Shown in pieces: positions 35,437 through 47,600 of a DNA stretch of 64,000 bases. The DNA is from Epiperipatus broadwayi. Lineage: Eukaryota; Onychophora; Udeonychophora; Euonychophora; Peripatidae. Within the stretch, counting starts at the first letter, position 1. Each line of letters begins with the position of its first letter. The position numbers and the translations under genes were made by a program. The stretch covers positions 2,678,335 to 2,742,334 of the forward strand of contig JAQFVV010006271.1 of assembly GCA_028023455.1 (NCBI GenBank). Reading direction: 5' to 3'. The notes under the pieces were generated by a model, which saw only the letters and a list, made by a program, of their open reading frames with translations, ran no database searches and was not told where the DNA came from.

Positions 35437-36724
35437 TTTTACACAAGACTAAATCGCTATTTAACTATTTATTTATGTCACAAGAAAAAGACTTCCCAAT
35501 ATTTATTTTGCTATTTTAAAATAAAAATTTAGCTATAAAGCAAACGCTGTTTACTGTTTATTAATTATTTCATATGAAAAGGCAAACAAACTATTTTTAT
35601 CTTTTTTTTTTAAAATTAATCTAAAAACGAATATGACACTACTATCTATTTATTAACCCTTTTCCCACCTCTTACAAGGCCTCTCATCGACATCTGATGT
35701 CACTCTAATTCTGCTAGTTTTAATGCTAAAATATTCATTTGACAGTTATTGATTAGGTTTTTAAAAGTTCTGTAAGATGGTGCCCTCTTCCGAATTATTT
35801 TACAAGTAAAAAATCAAAAAAACCACATTTAAAACTAAACAAAGAAAGAACCTTGTTGGTGATTGGCTGTCAGCTGGCTCTCAGCTGAAAAAGACATTCT
35901 GATTGGCTGGAAAGAACAAAGAAACCATCTGATCAAAGAAAATAAAGAAAAACACTGAGATTTTCATTTCGAATGTGATTTAAGTACTAAAAAAGTATAA
36001 TTTGAGAAATTAAAATAATTTTTAAAAAATAAACTAAAAATACAAAATTATTTTCGAAAAATATTGAAGATTTTAGTAAAAATATTTAAGATTTAGCAAA
36101 AAGAAATCTTTACTTTTCCATAACGTAAAATTGAAAAAAAGCGTTTGCGTCAGCACTTCTTTGTTTAGACATTCACTTTTAAATTTGCTGAAATTGAATA
36201 TTTTATAATAAATAAATAGCAATTTATTTTTGAAAGAACTTTCATTCTCTTTCATAACCTGAAAAATTAGTAATATACTTTTTATAAACGTATCTGAGTT
36301 GAATTTAATATTATAGGCGAATATGTTTTAACAATAGGCTTTGTCTTCAGTTTGTGAGTTGGCCAATTAAAAGATTTGATTTTTACCTCATACAACCAAT
36401 AATATAATTAGTGGTTTAAGGGTTAATTATTTGTCATATGAAAAAGACGAACTATATATATTTAACTCTTCAAAAAAAATTAACTCCAACAGACTTTTTA
36501 GAAAATACGCTATTTATTGTTTATTTATTTATGTCATATGAAAAAGACAAAACCCCATTCTACCAAACTGCTCTAACAACACATGCCATCACTAACAAAA
36601 ACTGATCCCCACCTACTATATCTTGCCTCTTATACCTGAAATCTTTCTCAACCATCCAAACAAAATCTCACATGGGCTTTAAAACTCAAAGCTCTACGTT
36701 GGTTGTGCTAAAAATTAATATATA
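35437..36724. other. Internal leader region of the LTR element (repeat shared with 25.4-26.3 kb)
   Basis: Between the gag-like start and the right LTR. The part 35,755-36,415 is a diverged copy of the repeat at 25,440-26,300. A GATTGGCTG phrase occurs twice, near 35,860 and 35,903. An AATTATTTATGTCATATGAAAAAGAC-like phrase recurs near 35,465, 35,565, 36,427 and 36,525, suggesting short internal repeats. In minus orientation this would be the long 5' untranslated leader before gag. Confidence 0.5.
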
Positions 36725-38659
36725 TGTAATGGATGAACGATCTTAGATTCACATATAATACTGACCATGAGAGCACCACTAGTCTGAAAACCAGAACTAG
36801 ACATTTATATTAAAGGGGGACAGGATATGCGAACCTGAATGCGCCGGACTAAACTCAGGGAGAAACAAGATATCTTAATATTGTTTAGACAGTTGAGAAA
36901 AAAAAGTACCAAGACAAACGTCTGCCAAATAAATTTAAACAATTTATTAATTTTATTAAAAGTTGGACAATAGAGTAAAGACATCTAGTCATGAATACAA
37001 AAGTGACTCATATTCACATACCAGAGAGTGCACACGAGTATGACAAACACAAAAACATTAAACACTTTGGCAGCAAAATTCTCTCACCTAAAAATATAAG
37101 AAACAGGTAGGATAATAGGTTCCTGCCAGCAATCTATAAAATTACAAAAAAACAACAACTCTAGCTTCCTGTTTCAGAAATATTAAAACAATTACAGTTT
37201 TGTAGGAAATCAATGAAACCAGTGCAGACAATAGATCAATAGCATTCTAACTACTGATGTTAAAATGCCACAGGACTGCTGCATGTAATACTACTTTTAA
37301 AGCAAACATGGTTGATTTCACATACAAGACAGCAAAAATATATTTGGTTACAACCTTACGTAATCCAGAAAGAAATGACTACTTTCAGAAAACTTGAAGA
37401 AATAATTTGATAAATAGCCAGTAAAAAGATTTTGTTGTTTGCAAAAAGCGCAAACCAAACATGTTTAAAAATTCATTATTTTACAACAAGAACTAAGGGC
37501 TGGCGAGTAAATAAAAACTACGAAAACTGCCAAAGCATTTTTGCAATAGTTAATGAAATCATTAGGCATATATTAAACATATAAAATATAATCTCTCAAT
37601 GCACCCCCTGATAAATGAAAATTGAAAACAAACTTGGAATCTTAAAACTAAGATTCCAAGACCCACTTTAAACACTAGATAAAGTACATACAGATAATAA
37701 ATAATTAAAAATAATTAATACAACTTTAAAACATACTTATCATTAGATTAAGTGGAGATTTAATTAAACACAATTTATTTATCATGGCTAAAATAAGAAA
37801 AAGTTTATCTTATGATACGGCAGAGTTCTAGTAATTTTGTGATGAGTGCACACTTTTAATAACAGTTCATCTTTCAGGCAACTTCTCTTTATGACAAAGG
37901 CAAGTGTCAAGGCAAATTGGGGATCCGGCTTAGGTTAGAGTTTTAGGGCATCATAAAAGAACAGCCTAGAGCCCAAGGCTCGTCCTTATTTAAATTAGCA
38001 ATGCATCTTATTGCTTCCAATACGTATAGCAGCGTTTGTTGACATCACGAAGGCGAATTTGAAAAATCTCTTAAATGTTCAAACTGCGATTAATATGAAG
38101 TTTTACAGATTAATCAGAAAGCCTTTTAGAAATCAGAAGCTGAAACAAGCACTCGTAAAAACCTTGTTAGTCTCCGAATAATAGCAACCACCTCCTTTTT
38201 TTGGCGGGCTATAGTTACCTCACTACATTTCCCGTGAAAAACCTTCCTTGTTGTTTCTAATTCTATATCTCAGGCAGGGCAAATATTAATTTCCTGCTCA
38301 ATCTAATTTCAAAATTCCAACCAGGGATTATTGAAACAAAAAAAAAAGACAACACAATTAAATCTCTGCTTTTTAGAATTAACTTTAAAAATAATTAAAA
38401 TAAAAGCAACAGGAATATATAAGTAGCAAGCTTGCCCATTTTTAATCAAATTGATTAAAAAAAAAACAAGTGGTGGAAGTAAACTACAGTATTTTAAAAT
38501 CAATTCTAAAAACATTAAAATGATCTATTTTAAATATAAATGTGTATGTGTTTTAAATAATAATAAAAAAATTTAGCGTTAGACATTTAATGAAAATGAA
38601 GTTGTTTTTCCCTTTTTAATTGTAGTAATAAAACCATTGAATTGGAAATCAATCCGGTT

Positions 38660-38661
<2 letters not shown>
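36725..38661 (-). repeat. Long terminal repeat, right copy
   Basis: Begins TGTAATGGATGAACG after AT-rich internal sequence and ends CCGGTTCA immediately before (TA)n. Direct repeat of 32,366-34,309. The sequence divergence between the two copies dates the insertion as not very recent. Confidence 0.85.

Positions 38662-38662
<1 letters not shown>

Positions 38663-38694
<32 letters not shown>
38663..38694. repeat. (TA)n tract flanking the LTR element on the right
   Basis: Continuation of the microsatellite split by the LTR element. Confidence 0.9.
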
Positions 38695-38698
<4 letters not shown>

Positions 38699-39719
38699 GC
38701 ATCATCAAAGAATGGCCATTAGTTTTATAAATCATTTGGCAGCTAATTACAATAGCCTAGAAATTGTCAATCTATGATTTATGAGCTACATGTAACTCTT
38801 TGATCCTATTCTGGTGGTTCCTTTACTAAATTTAATGTAAAATTATTTTTTATTTTTACTGGTAATTTTAATGATTTTAGGAGAGAAAAATGCACTTTTG
38901 AACATTATTTTTGAATTAAGCTTTATCATAGATTAATATGTGCTCTTTGTCTCTATATCTATTTGTCTCTATCTATGATTTTCTATGTATCTAGCTGGGT
39001 TTCTATACATCAACTTATGTATAAACCACCATCAATTAACTATCTACCCAACCATTTACCAACTCCCTATCTACTAATCTGTCTATGACTACCTATATGT
39101 TTATATATCTCTCTATTTATCAACTTGTATTTCTATATTTCTATAATCCAATCATTAATGTAACTAGCTAGCCCCTATCCATCTTTATTAACATACTTAT
39201 ATCTCTGTTTCTCTATCTGTCTATTAACTTGCATGTTTATGGATCTATATATGTACCTATCAATTTATGTATAAACACATCTATCTATTATTCATTTGCC
39301 TCACATCTATTTATTTATTTATTTATTTAACTATTTCTTTATCAAATCATTCTTCTCTTTATCTATTTTCTTTATCTATATATCTACATATTGATTTATC
39401 TCTTTAACAATATACATTTCTATGTAACTTCTACCCATCATTATGTCTATCCAAACTTTTATTTAATTGTCCAACTAGAGTTTTAGACATTCATCAAGCT
39501 ATCCATATATCTACTTTTGTAGGCTTTTTATTTATTCCTCTATCACTTTTTTCTGTCTACCTATTTATCAATTTAATATTCATCTGAATTATTACTCCAA
39601 TGATCAGACAAGCATTCAATGATTTATCAGTCTATTATTCATATTTTTACTGATTCATTCATCTATATACTTCTGTACACATTTATCTATCTACTATCTA
39701 TCTTTATATATATAATATA

Positions 39720-40401
39720 AATAAAATGTCCGTTAATTAAAACAAAATTGTACTCATAATAAAAATAATAAATTTAGTGGTAATAAAATATTATAAACAG
39801 TCTTTAAATTAGGTTAATTTCTTAAATCTGCCTAAACTGCTACTAAATTAAAAAACAAAAAACAAAGTGGAGGCAAACATTATCAATTCAAATACTATGA
39901 ATCCCGTATTTTAATGTTAGTAGCTTACCTATTTATTAAATGCATTTTATTTCTATTTATAGAAATTGTCTCCTTAATTTTGCTTTTATTATGCTTTATC
40001 TCTTCTTGAAGAATTTTCACACTTTCAAAATCAAATTTAAATTTATATTTACATATTTTTTTATGACCAAAGAAAACTGAAACAGTCATTAAATCGCCAT
40101 TATTCTTACTTTTTACACGTTTATATAATATTCATGCTCCTTTAATCTCTTCTCAATACTGCACCTCAATTCACATGCATATGATAACATACAGTCATAA
40201 AAATTGATATATAATATTATTTTTCTGCTTGACAGGTATGACATCCTTAGAATTATTGACTAATGTATTAACATTATTCTGAACATAGAATGAAACATTA
40301 AACATGTTCTTATGTATATCCTTACAAAAATTCACTTGTGGATTTGAAATAAATAGAATAGATATCCATTGTTTACTATTCCTTTAAACCATTATAACTC
40401 T

Positions 40402-40405
<4 letters not shown>
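39720..40405 (-). mobile_element. Penelope-like element fragment (same family as 6.44-7.09 kb)
   Basis: Collinear with 6440-7085 in the same orientation, with landmarks such as TATTTTAATGTTAG, TTATTAAATGCxTTTTATTTC, AAATTTAAATTTATATTTACAT, TTTTTACACGTTTATATAA and TGCTTGACAGGTATGACATC. On the minus strand CSIEKRLKEHE of the nuclease survives but YIGE is damaged. The hammerhead-like module is eroded (AGTACT lost). Its right end passes into (TA)n(TG)n at 40,407-40,448. It was inserted into the tetranucleotide array. Confidence 0.8.

Positions 40406-40406
<1 letters not shown>

Positions 40407-40448
<42 letters not shown>
40407..40448. repeat. (AT)n(GT)n microsatellite
   Basis: About 25 bp of AT followed by about 16 bp of GT between the PLE fragment and the resumed CTAT array. 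Confidence 0.95.
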
Positions 40449-40618
40449 TTTCCTATGAATCTATTTATTTATCCATTATATCATCTATTTATTTAACTAT
40501 TTAGATAACCTATATCTATTTATTTCTATCTATCTATCTACTTGCATACTTTTCTGTCTATCTATCTCACTGTCTGTTAATCTATTTATCTGCATCTTAT
40601 CTTCTTTTATCTATCTAT

Positions 40619-42490
40619 TAGATATATGTTTGATAGATTCAAAATCAGAATGATAAATAGTACAGATAGACAAATAGATATAGATATAAAGATAGATAAC
40701 TTTCAAAATTGATGGAAGAATGACGTGATTTATAGATAAAGAATAGAAAGATGGCTGGATTGAAAACTGATTAATGAATATATAGATAGAAGGAATGATT
40801 GTTCAATGAATAAAAATATATTGATATATACGAAGGTAAAGAGATGATTAATTTAGCCGATGAATGGGTAGATAAATAAGTATAGAAGTATATATATAAA
40901 TGTGGATAGATTTATTGATGTCTAAAGTAATAGATAAATAAATATATAGTTAGATAGATAGACAGCTGGATGAATGGGCAAAACAATAGAAAATCAGACA
41001 GATAGTTAAGGAGAGAAATCAGTAAGTAGTTATATATATAGAAAAGGTAGATAAATGTATGGATGAAAATGCACATTAAAGAATACATAGATACAAAGTT
41101 AGATAGTGAGATTAATTGATGGTTGAATTAAAAGTAGATAGACAGATATATGAATGGATAGATAAATATTGAGATAAATGGATGTTTGGAACTACTGATG
41201 CATAATAGATAAATAGGTATAGAGATAGATGCACAATAACTTGATGGATGTCTAAAACAATAGATAGTTAAATAGATTATTGGATAGGTAGAATGATGGT
41301 TGAATGAACAGATAGTTAGAAAGTCAGATAATTAAATAGACAATGCAATAGGTAGATACATACATAGGGAGAGTACACAAATGGATGTATGAAAACAGAT
41401 AGATGAAAAAATGACAGGTAGATAAATAAATGCAGATAGGTAAGTTAACAGACAGATAGGTGGATAAATGAATACATAGGGAAATATATGGAGAGAGATA
41501 AATAAATAAATAGCCAGATAAGTAAACAGATAAGGATATAGATAGTTAAGCACATAGTTGGGTGGCTAGATGGTTAAATTCATGGTTAGATTCATAATAG
41601 TCATGTTGAAAAATTGATATACAAATAGGCAGATAGGTAGAAAGATAGATAGATAATTAGGTAGGTAGGTGGATAGATATTGATAGGTAGATAAACATTA
41701 AACCATAGGGATAGCTAAATATGTAGATAAATATGTAGGTAGACAAATAAAAATAAATAGTCAATAGGTAGTTAGCTAATTAATTAAATTCAGGGATGTA
41801 TGCATAAATAAATAGCTATCTAGAAAATCACTTAAATAAATAAATAGACAAATATTTTAGTAAATAAATAAACATATAGAAATAGATAATTAGGCATAAA
41901 AATATATAGGAATGTAGACAGATTAAAAGATGGATAGTGGATGGATGGATAGATTGTGAAAGTGATAGCTAGATTCATAAATAAGTAGATAGTTAAAACG
42001 CCAGATAAGTAGATAAATTGATATGTGGGTAGCTAGGTAGATAAATAATAAGATAGATGGCTAGCTAGCTAGATAGATAAAAAGTGACAGATATATAGGC
42101 ATGTTCATATAAAAATAGATAGATAATTAGAATGATAGTTGATGGGTCATTGGTTAAATAGTTAAATGGATGATTAGATGCATAAATGAATGAATAATTT
42201 GAAAACCAGATAAATAAATTAACAAATATATAGATAAATATATAGGGGCCAGGTAGATAGATAAGTAAACATATGGAGTGATTATAAATAGATAAACAGA
42301 TATAGAGACTGCTAAAAGATAGATAGATAGAAGGATACGCACATAAAAAGACACACAAGAAATAAAGAGACTGGTAATAAAATAAATAAATTGACAAATA
42401 GATAATAAAGATACAATTAAAAATAGATTAATACATAATCATTCGGATGAATATCTAATAGTGGAATGAATGTTTGTGTGATTAGATAGT
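40619..42490. repeat. Decayed (GATA)n array, purine strand on plus
   Basis: Imperfect GATA/AATA/GGTA units (AGATAGATAAATAGATAG type). This is the reverse complement of the repeat type to its left. Minus-strand frames such as 41,332-41,553 and 42,065-42,397 are the Tyr/Leu/Ile/Ser-rich translation of the repeat and not genes. Confidence 0.85.
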
Positions 42491-42499
42491 TAAATAGAT

Positions 42500-45120
42500 G
42501 AATGGTGTTAATTTAACTCACTTTAATTTTTTTTATTACTTTAATATAAAGAGTTTAATTGAAACTTTATATTTTTATTCCCACCCTGATGTCGTAGATA
42601 TCAAACATGAATCCTTGAAAATGCCAAATATAACTGTTGATTTTTTTTTATCTCCATTTTACTATTGGTGTGTGTTTGTCAAAGGGATATAATTTTGCAT
42701 GATTTAAAGCAATAAATAATTTTTGTAGTATGTTTTTATAATTTTATTTATTATATACAACATACTCATTTTTAAAAGGTAATACCAATTTGAGTCTTTT
42801 TGGTCAAATTTTAATATTTGCTAAACCATTGTTTTTGAAATATTATTTTTTTAAATTATGTGTAATATGTTTTTATAGTTTTATTTATTAATTGTAAATT
42901 TAATTTTACTATATATTATGCATAAATTATGTTCTTTAAATTGTTTTTTTTTTTCTTTTTGGAGAAATATTATTTGCTAAACAATTATTTTTGTAATTTT
43001 ATCCCTACACTATTGTTGTCATGCAAAAGTTCTTATTTTTTTTGTTTTGCCTTTAACAAAATATCCATAATGTTTTAATTTTATTATTTGATAATCACGG
43101 GTAACATATTTATTTAACATATTTATTTACTGATGATTACCATAAACTAAATTGTGTTTAAGAAAAATATTTTTGATGAAATATCAAATTCTATTTTGCA
43201 GTCATAAGCTCATGTTTATTCTTTTGTACATTAGTTTAATAATTTTTTTAACTTTGTTCATTTAATTGTTCAAGTAATTTTAATATATTATATATATATA
43301 TAGTTATTTAATTTATCAAATATTCATTTTTTTTAAAACAGTTTTGAATATACTAGTATTTCTTTATTCATCTTGTTTATTTTTCTACTATATATTTGAT
43401 ATGCTATTTTGAAAGTAAAATACTTCAATACTGTTTTTAATCTTATATGACCTTATTTCTATTGTAATTGTCTAATTATTGATATTTTAGTATTTGATTT
43501 CTAGAATTATGTAAATTTTTTTGGTCAAGTCATTACACTAACATTTGATCATTTCATAGTCACTAAAATTTTGTCAATATTGTTTTTTGATATGCCATAT
43601 TTTAAAAGTAAACTATTTTTAGTATTGTCTTTAATTTTTTATTATGTTAATTTTTCTTGTTATTTCCTAATTACCAATAAATGCTAAATAATTGCTTTTG
43701 GTATTTAACTTTTTTTTAGGGGGGGGTGAGTTGCTAATGTTTTGTCACTTTTTAATTACTAATAATTTTGATTTTGAGAGTTATTTTATTATATTGGTCA
43801 TGTGATAATGCTTATTTCTATGAAAGTTTTATTATTTACATTTTTTTTTTTTTGATAAAAATGACAATTTTTTTTTTATATAAACTGAACAAAATATCTG
43901 GAAGACTTTTTATTAAAAATTATTGGCAGTATTATCTCACACCTTTTATCACTCAGTTGTGTCAGCAGTAAAAGCCTGAAATCCAGGCAAAACCGCTTGG
44001 AGTCTTGATGCTAGACAAAATCAATGAAATATAATGTTACCGGGCTGCCGCAACTCTTTCTTTTTTTATACAAGGTTTTTTTTTTTGTCTAATATTGATT
44101 AAATGAATAATTTTTATTTCATTTAGAACAGGATTTCTTTATTATTAAACAAATTTTGATATTCATTTTCGTTACTTTTTGTGGGTTTTTTTGGAACGTG
44201 ACATTTTTTCAACAAATTTAGCTAATTGCATTTTTTTTCTTTTTATCATTTGAAAACTTCGGACCGTTTCACGACATCAAAAAGTTTGTTTGAATCTCAT
44301 CGCCAAAAAAATAGAATACAATTATTTGTGACTTATTTAGAACTTAATTCTACCCTTTTTTTTTTTTTTTGGCTTGACTAAATGGTTTTTCTTATTATTA
44401 TTAATTTTCCTTTTTTTTTAAACACAACTTTTTTTTCACTTTGATTTAGATTATGTTTGAATTAGCCTTTTTTTGGCTACTACAAGAAACAGCTTTTTGA
44501 GTGGGTGAGGGGGGGGGGATTCATACTGTTATTATTAACAAAAAGGCAACAAAAATAGTCAATTATTTTAACAGCACTGAAAAAAGATAATCAACTTTGG
44601 GACTTGTTTCGAATTTTGATTTCTTTTGGTTGACGTAATTAGTTTTCTTAATATTAAATCAAAATTTACTTTTGTGTTTTTGCCGATTAAAAAATTGTTT
44701 TCAAACACCCACCCCCACACACACAGAAAAAGAATTGTAAAAAAAAAGTCAAGAATTTACCTTTTTTCCTTTTTTTAAACAACTTTTTCTCAATTGTAAC
44801 CAAAAAGTCAAGAATTAAACTTTTTTTCTTTTTTTTAAACAACTTTTTCTCACTTTTTACTTTGATTTCTATTTTTTTTGAATTACCTTTTATTTTTTAT
44901 TTTTTTAGCCTTCTACAATAAACTGCTTCGGGGGTGGGGGTATTTCATAATTTGTTATTCTTAACAAAAAGTCAACCAAAGTCGTCATTTATTTTAACCC
45001 CACTGCAAAAAATTGAATCCAAATACTTGTCAATTTCTAATGAAATAAAAAACAACAAAAAAGGACACAAACTTTGGACTTTTTAAAATTATTTATTCAA
45101 TTTTATTGCTGTAATAAAAA
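42500..45120. repeat. T-rich strand-asymmetric region with degenerate tandem repeats
   Basis: The plus strand is dominated by T runs for about 2.4 kb. A unit beginning near 42,725 (TATGTTTTTATAATTTTATT) returns near 42,868. A ~420-bp unit is present twice, at about 44,400-44,620 and 44,820-45,020, with shared landmarks TTTTTTTTAAACA, GGGGTGGGGG-like G runs, TTAACAAAAAGTCAA and ATTTATTTTAAC. A 63-bp unit (AAAAAGTCAAGAATT) is doubled at 44,741-44,850. The frames 43,768-43,971 and 45,132-45,377 have no recognisable domain. Confidence 0.6.
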
Positions 45121-45705
45121 GTGGACATTACATGTGCCTGACAAAAAAAAAAACACAATCTCACACACCTTCTGTACTTGGCAATTCTGAAGAAAACTTT
45201 CAAAATTGCACGTTCATCTCAGACCTTTTAGTGGTCTCGAATATTTTCCCCATGCCTAAATGTGACTTAGTGCGTGAGCTTTGTCGAAGCATGTTCGAAC
45301 ATACCCTTTGCCAATTTTTACATATTAACTTTTTTTTCAGGAACTGTGGGGACCATATGACAATTATTAATAATTAACAACATTTTTTAAATCGAAATGA
45401 CATTACTCTATTATGGAGATTTGAAAAAGTCATACCGCCTTGAAATTTAAACACCCTCAAGAAATATGGTAATTAGCTATGAATAGAATGAATACACATA
45501 AATAGCTTCGAAGCACAAAACAGGCCATAATATTTTTGTGCAATATCATGTAAAGTGGCCTAGCTCAATGGGTTAATACAATATGTAAATGCTGTATTAG
45601 CCTGTAAGGCTGCAGCCACCACAACAACATTTTTTTTGTGTTTTGACACGTAAACAATGCCCCAAGTTGCTGTGCCTAGATTTCAGGCTTTTACCATGTC
45701 AGCAA
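43960..45705. repeat. Inverted ~40-bp termini bounding a 1.7-kb segment
   Basis: TAAAAGCCTGAAATCCAGGC near 43,968 and its near reverse complement near 45,675-45,700 (TGCCTAGATTTCAGGCTTTT) flank the G-run and T-run repeat region. The two ends may be termini of one repeat unit or two inverted fragments of another element. No target duplication seen. Confidence 0.45.
45555..45619 (+). other. tRNA-like sequence, possible SINE head
   Basis: GTGGC at the start pairs with GCCAC at the end. The D-arm/A-box region reads TGGCCTAGCTCAATGGG. An ATACA/TGTAT stem follows in the anticodon position. The B box (GGTTCRANNCC) is not present, so this is not a functional tRNA gene. It may be a decayed tRNA-derived SINE promoter. 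Confidence 0.25.
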
Positions 45706-45869
45706 TAGTTTTAGGGCTTTTCCTGACAGAAATGGTGCAGAGTGCATACTAAATTGCTACCAATTACAGTATATGATGAATGTTTAAATATTAAATACTT
45801 ATGAATAGTATCTAAGCAATTTTTGGACTTTGTCTGTTTATTTTTAAAATAATTTTATATTCCTTATTT

Positions 45870-46700
45870 CCCAATATTATGGATTGCCACACTAAATTGA
45901 CTAATAGAAATATTTGCCCTTGTCATATGAGCAAGTTCTTTGAATTATTTTCTTTGCATTTTTTCCTCTCTATACAGTATTTTTATATTCTTCCAACTGA
46001 ACATAAGTTCATTAGTACCTACATGGTTTGTTACTGTAGACACACCTGGTATTTTCCAAGCATTAGTTTATTTTATTTTAATTGCTGTTCAAGAGTGTAA
46101 CAGATCTCACCAATTTACTTTTTTTCCATATTCACATCATATTTTATAGATGCAGTTTTTGCTTTTCAGCTCTTCAAATTCCTCAAATTGCTTTGGAAAA
46201 CTGTTATAATTTAATACTGATTATGAATTTCTCTTACTTTATCCACCATGTCTGCTATGCATAGATAGACTACAGTATAAATAATTGTTTTTCCTTTTTG
46301 TGTCTCCTTGTGTTGTCTATTAAACTTTCCTTGACAGCTCATATATAACACTTCTTCATGAGGCTTTGTTTTATATAGATCTTTTCAATTTCAAAATCAC
46401 TGAGTTTTGAACAAAATAGCTTTGCTTTTTTTCATAATGATAGTCCAATTCCATGTTTTGTGCTTCAGATGTTATTGGATGCATATGCTAAGTATTTATC
46501 ATTGTGTGTTGGTTTCATGTAAACTTTTGCTTTGACTTTGCCACAAGGAAGTGCTGTCAAACAATATCTAAAAATGTCAAATTCAATTCTTGTTGTGAAA
46601 CCATTGTAAATTTTATTGGAATGAATGCATTGCTAATGTGCACCCAGGATATGAGGCTATACAACAAGTGAATCATCAATATAGTGAAGCCATAATTTAG
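45870..46700 (-). mobile_element. Penelope-like element, minus-strand half of a palindrome
   Basis: Minus-strand reading: IKFTMVSQQELNLTFLDIV (end of RT, about 46,620-46,560), KPTHNDKYLAYAS (about 46,520), LSDFEIEKIYIKQSL (linker, about 46,400), KNCIYKI (nuclease start, about 46,160), VTNHVGTNE and ENIKIL-like SWKNIKILYREEK, then FKELAHMTRANISIS (C-terminal helix, about 45,920). Order and content match the RT-thumb/linker/GIY-YIG layout of PLEs. The YIG core has been deleted, and several stops are present. The plus-strand frames in the same interval are shadows. Confidence 0.65.
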
Positions 46701-47460
46701 TGGAAAATAGAGTTGTAATTACAACTGTGGAAAAATCAAAACAACAGTTTATAGTAAAACAACACACACTGGTAAGTACTTGGCATACTTTTCCAATCAC
46801 AACAACAGTATAAAACATGAAATTATACTATCACTGTAACACTTCAAAGGGAATTTATTCAAAAAGCAGTGATTTCATTAATGTAAACATCTATATAGAA
46901 CAAACTCTCAGGAAGAATGGTTACCCAAAAACTATCATCAAGAAAAACTTTAATAGACAACAAAAAAAGACACATAACAGCAAGGCAATATTTGGTACTG
47001 TAGTATATCCATACATATCAAGAATAGTAGAAAAATTAAGGAAAATAATAACATTAGAACAGATTTTCAAAGACATACCATACTTTACAACGTTCTAACA
47101 TTTACAAAACCTAAACTTGAAATGCTGAGAAACAAAAACTGCATCTGTGAAATACCCAGGTGAATAAAGAAGACAGTATCTTGATAAGAAACTATCATGT
47201 TGAACAACAATTAAAATAACACATAACTAATGGTTAGAAAAGAACAAACAAATGATTATGCAGTAACAGACCATGTATAAAATTTATGATTATATGCTTG
47301 ATTGGTAAAATACAAAAATATTGGATAAATAAAAAAAAGTGCAAAGAAAAGACTTCAAAGAAACTGATCATATAACATGGCAAATAATTCTGTAAGTCAA
47401 CCTAGTGTGGCCATATATAACAGCTGGAAGCCTCTAAGTAACCTTCCTTTTAAAAATAAG
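46700..47460 (+). mobile_element. Penelope-like element, plus-strand half of a palindrome
   Basis: The plus frame around 46,730-47,098 reads TTVEKSKQQFIVKQHT, then in the open part SSDFINVNIYIEQTLRKNGY and GTVVYPYISRIVEKLRKI, the typical linker between RT and nuclease in PLEs. Further on RNKNCICEI (about 47,130), AVTDHV (about 47,260) and KKRLQRN (about 47,345) correspond one to one with the minus-strand copy at 46,160-45,920. The two halves therefore come from the same family and diverge from a centre near 46.65-46.70 kb. The nuclease part is broken by stops. Confidence 0.65.
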
Positions 47461-47526
47461 TATTAAAAATGAGAAACCAGAAGGATTTGAAACAATTCTC
47501 ATAGTTTACAGACTGTTGCTTTTGAT

Positions 47527-47600
47527 AGAACATCTCAGTTGATAAGAGTGTTGCCTCAAAGTTTAATATTCAAGAATCTAAAGGGATATGTTCAACTCTT
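47527..47600 (+). other. tRNA-like A-box sequence, possible SINE
   Basis: CATCTCAGTTGATAAGAG resembles the D arm of a tRNA (CTCAGTTGGTAGAG) and is followed after about 30 nt by ATTCAAGAATC, a poor match to a B box. No full cloverleaf could be drawn. It follows the PLE palindrome directly. Confidence 0.25.

Larger units (their letters stand above)
32366..38661 (-). mobile_element. Gag-only LTR retrotransposon inserted in a (TA)n tract
   Basis: Two direct ~1.94-kb repeats (32,366-34,309 and 36,725-38,661) enclose ~2.4 kb. The repeats start TGTAATGG and end GGTTCA, so they have TG...CA ends. The left flank ends in TATAT and the right flank is ATATATA: the element splits one TA microsatellite, and a 4-bp (ATAT) or 5-bp target duplication is possible but cannot be fixed inside the repeat. 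The internal region encodes on the minus strand a Gag-like coiled-coil protein with two defects, and no protease, RT or integrase. It is a non-autonomous element that would need enzymes from a relative. A primer-binding site was not recognised in either orientation. Orientation is inferred from the coding strand only. Confidence 0.75.
38935..40618. repeat. Decayed (CTAT)n array, pyrimidine strand on plus
   Basis: Imperfect CTAT/TTAT/CTATC units (ATCTATTTATCTATCT type) fill 38,935-39,715 and 40,450-40,618, interrupted by a PLE copy at 39,720-40,405. There is no coding content beyond repeat translation. Confidence 0.8.

Noticed and set aside
41332-42397. Long minus-strand frames rich in Tyr, Leu, Ile and Ser
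   Set aside because: They are the pyrimidine-strand translation of the decayed GATA array and are not conserved coding sequences.
45555-45619. Functional tRNA gene
   Set aside because: The B box is missing and the anticodon loop is too long. It is kept only as a low-confidence tRNA-like sequence.
45879-46264. Three plus-strand frames
   Set aside because: They are opposite-strand shadows of the minus-strand PLE nuclease and linker remnants.
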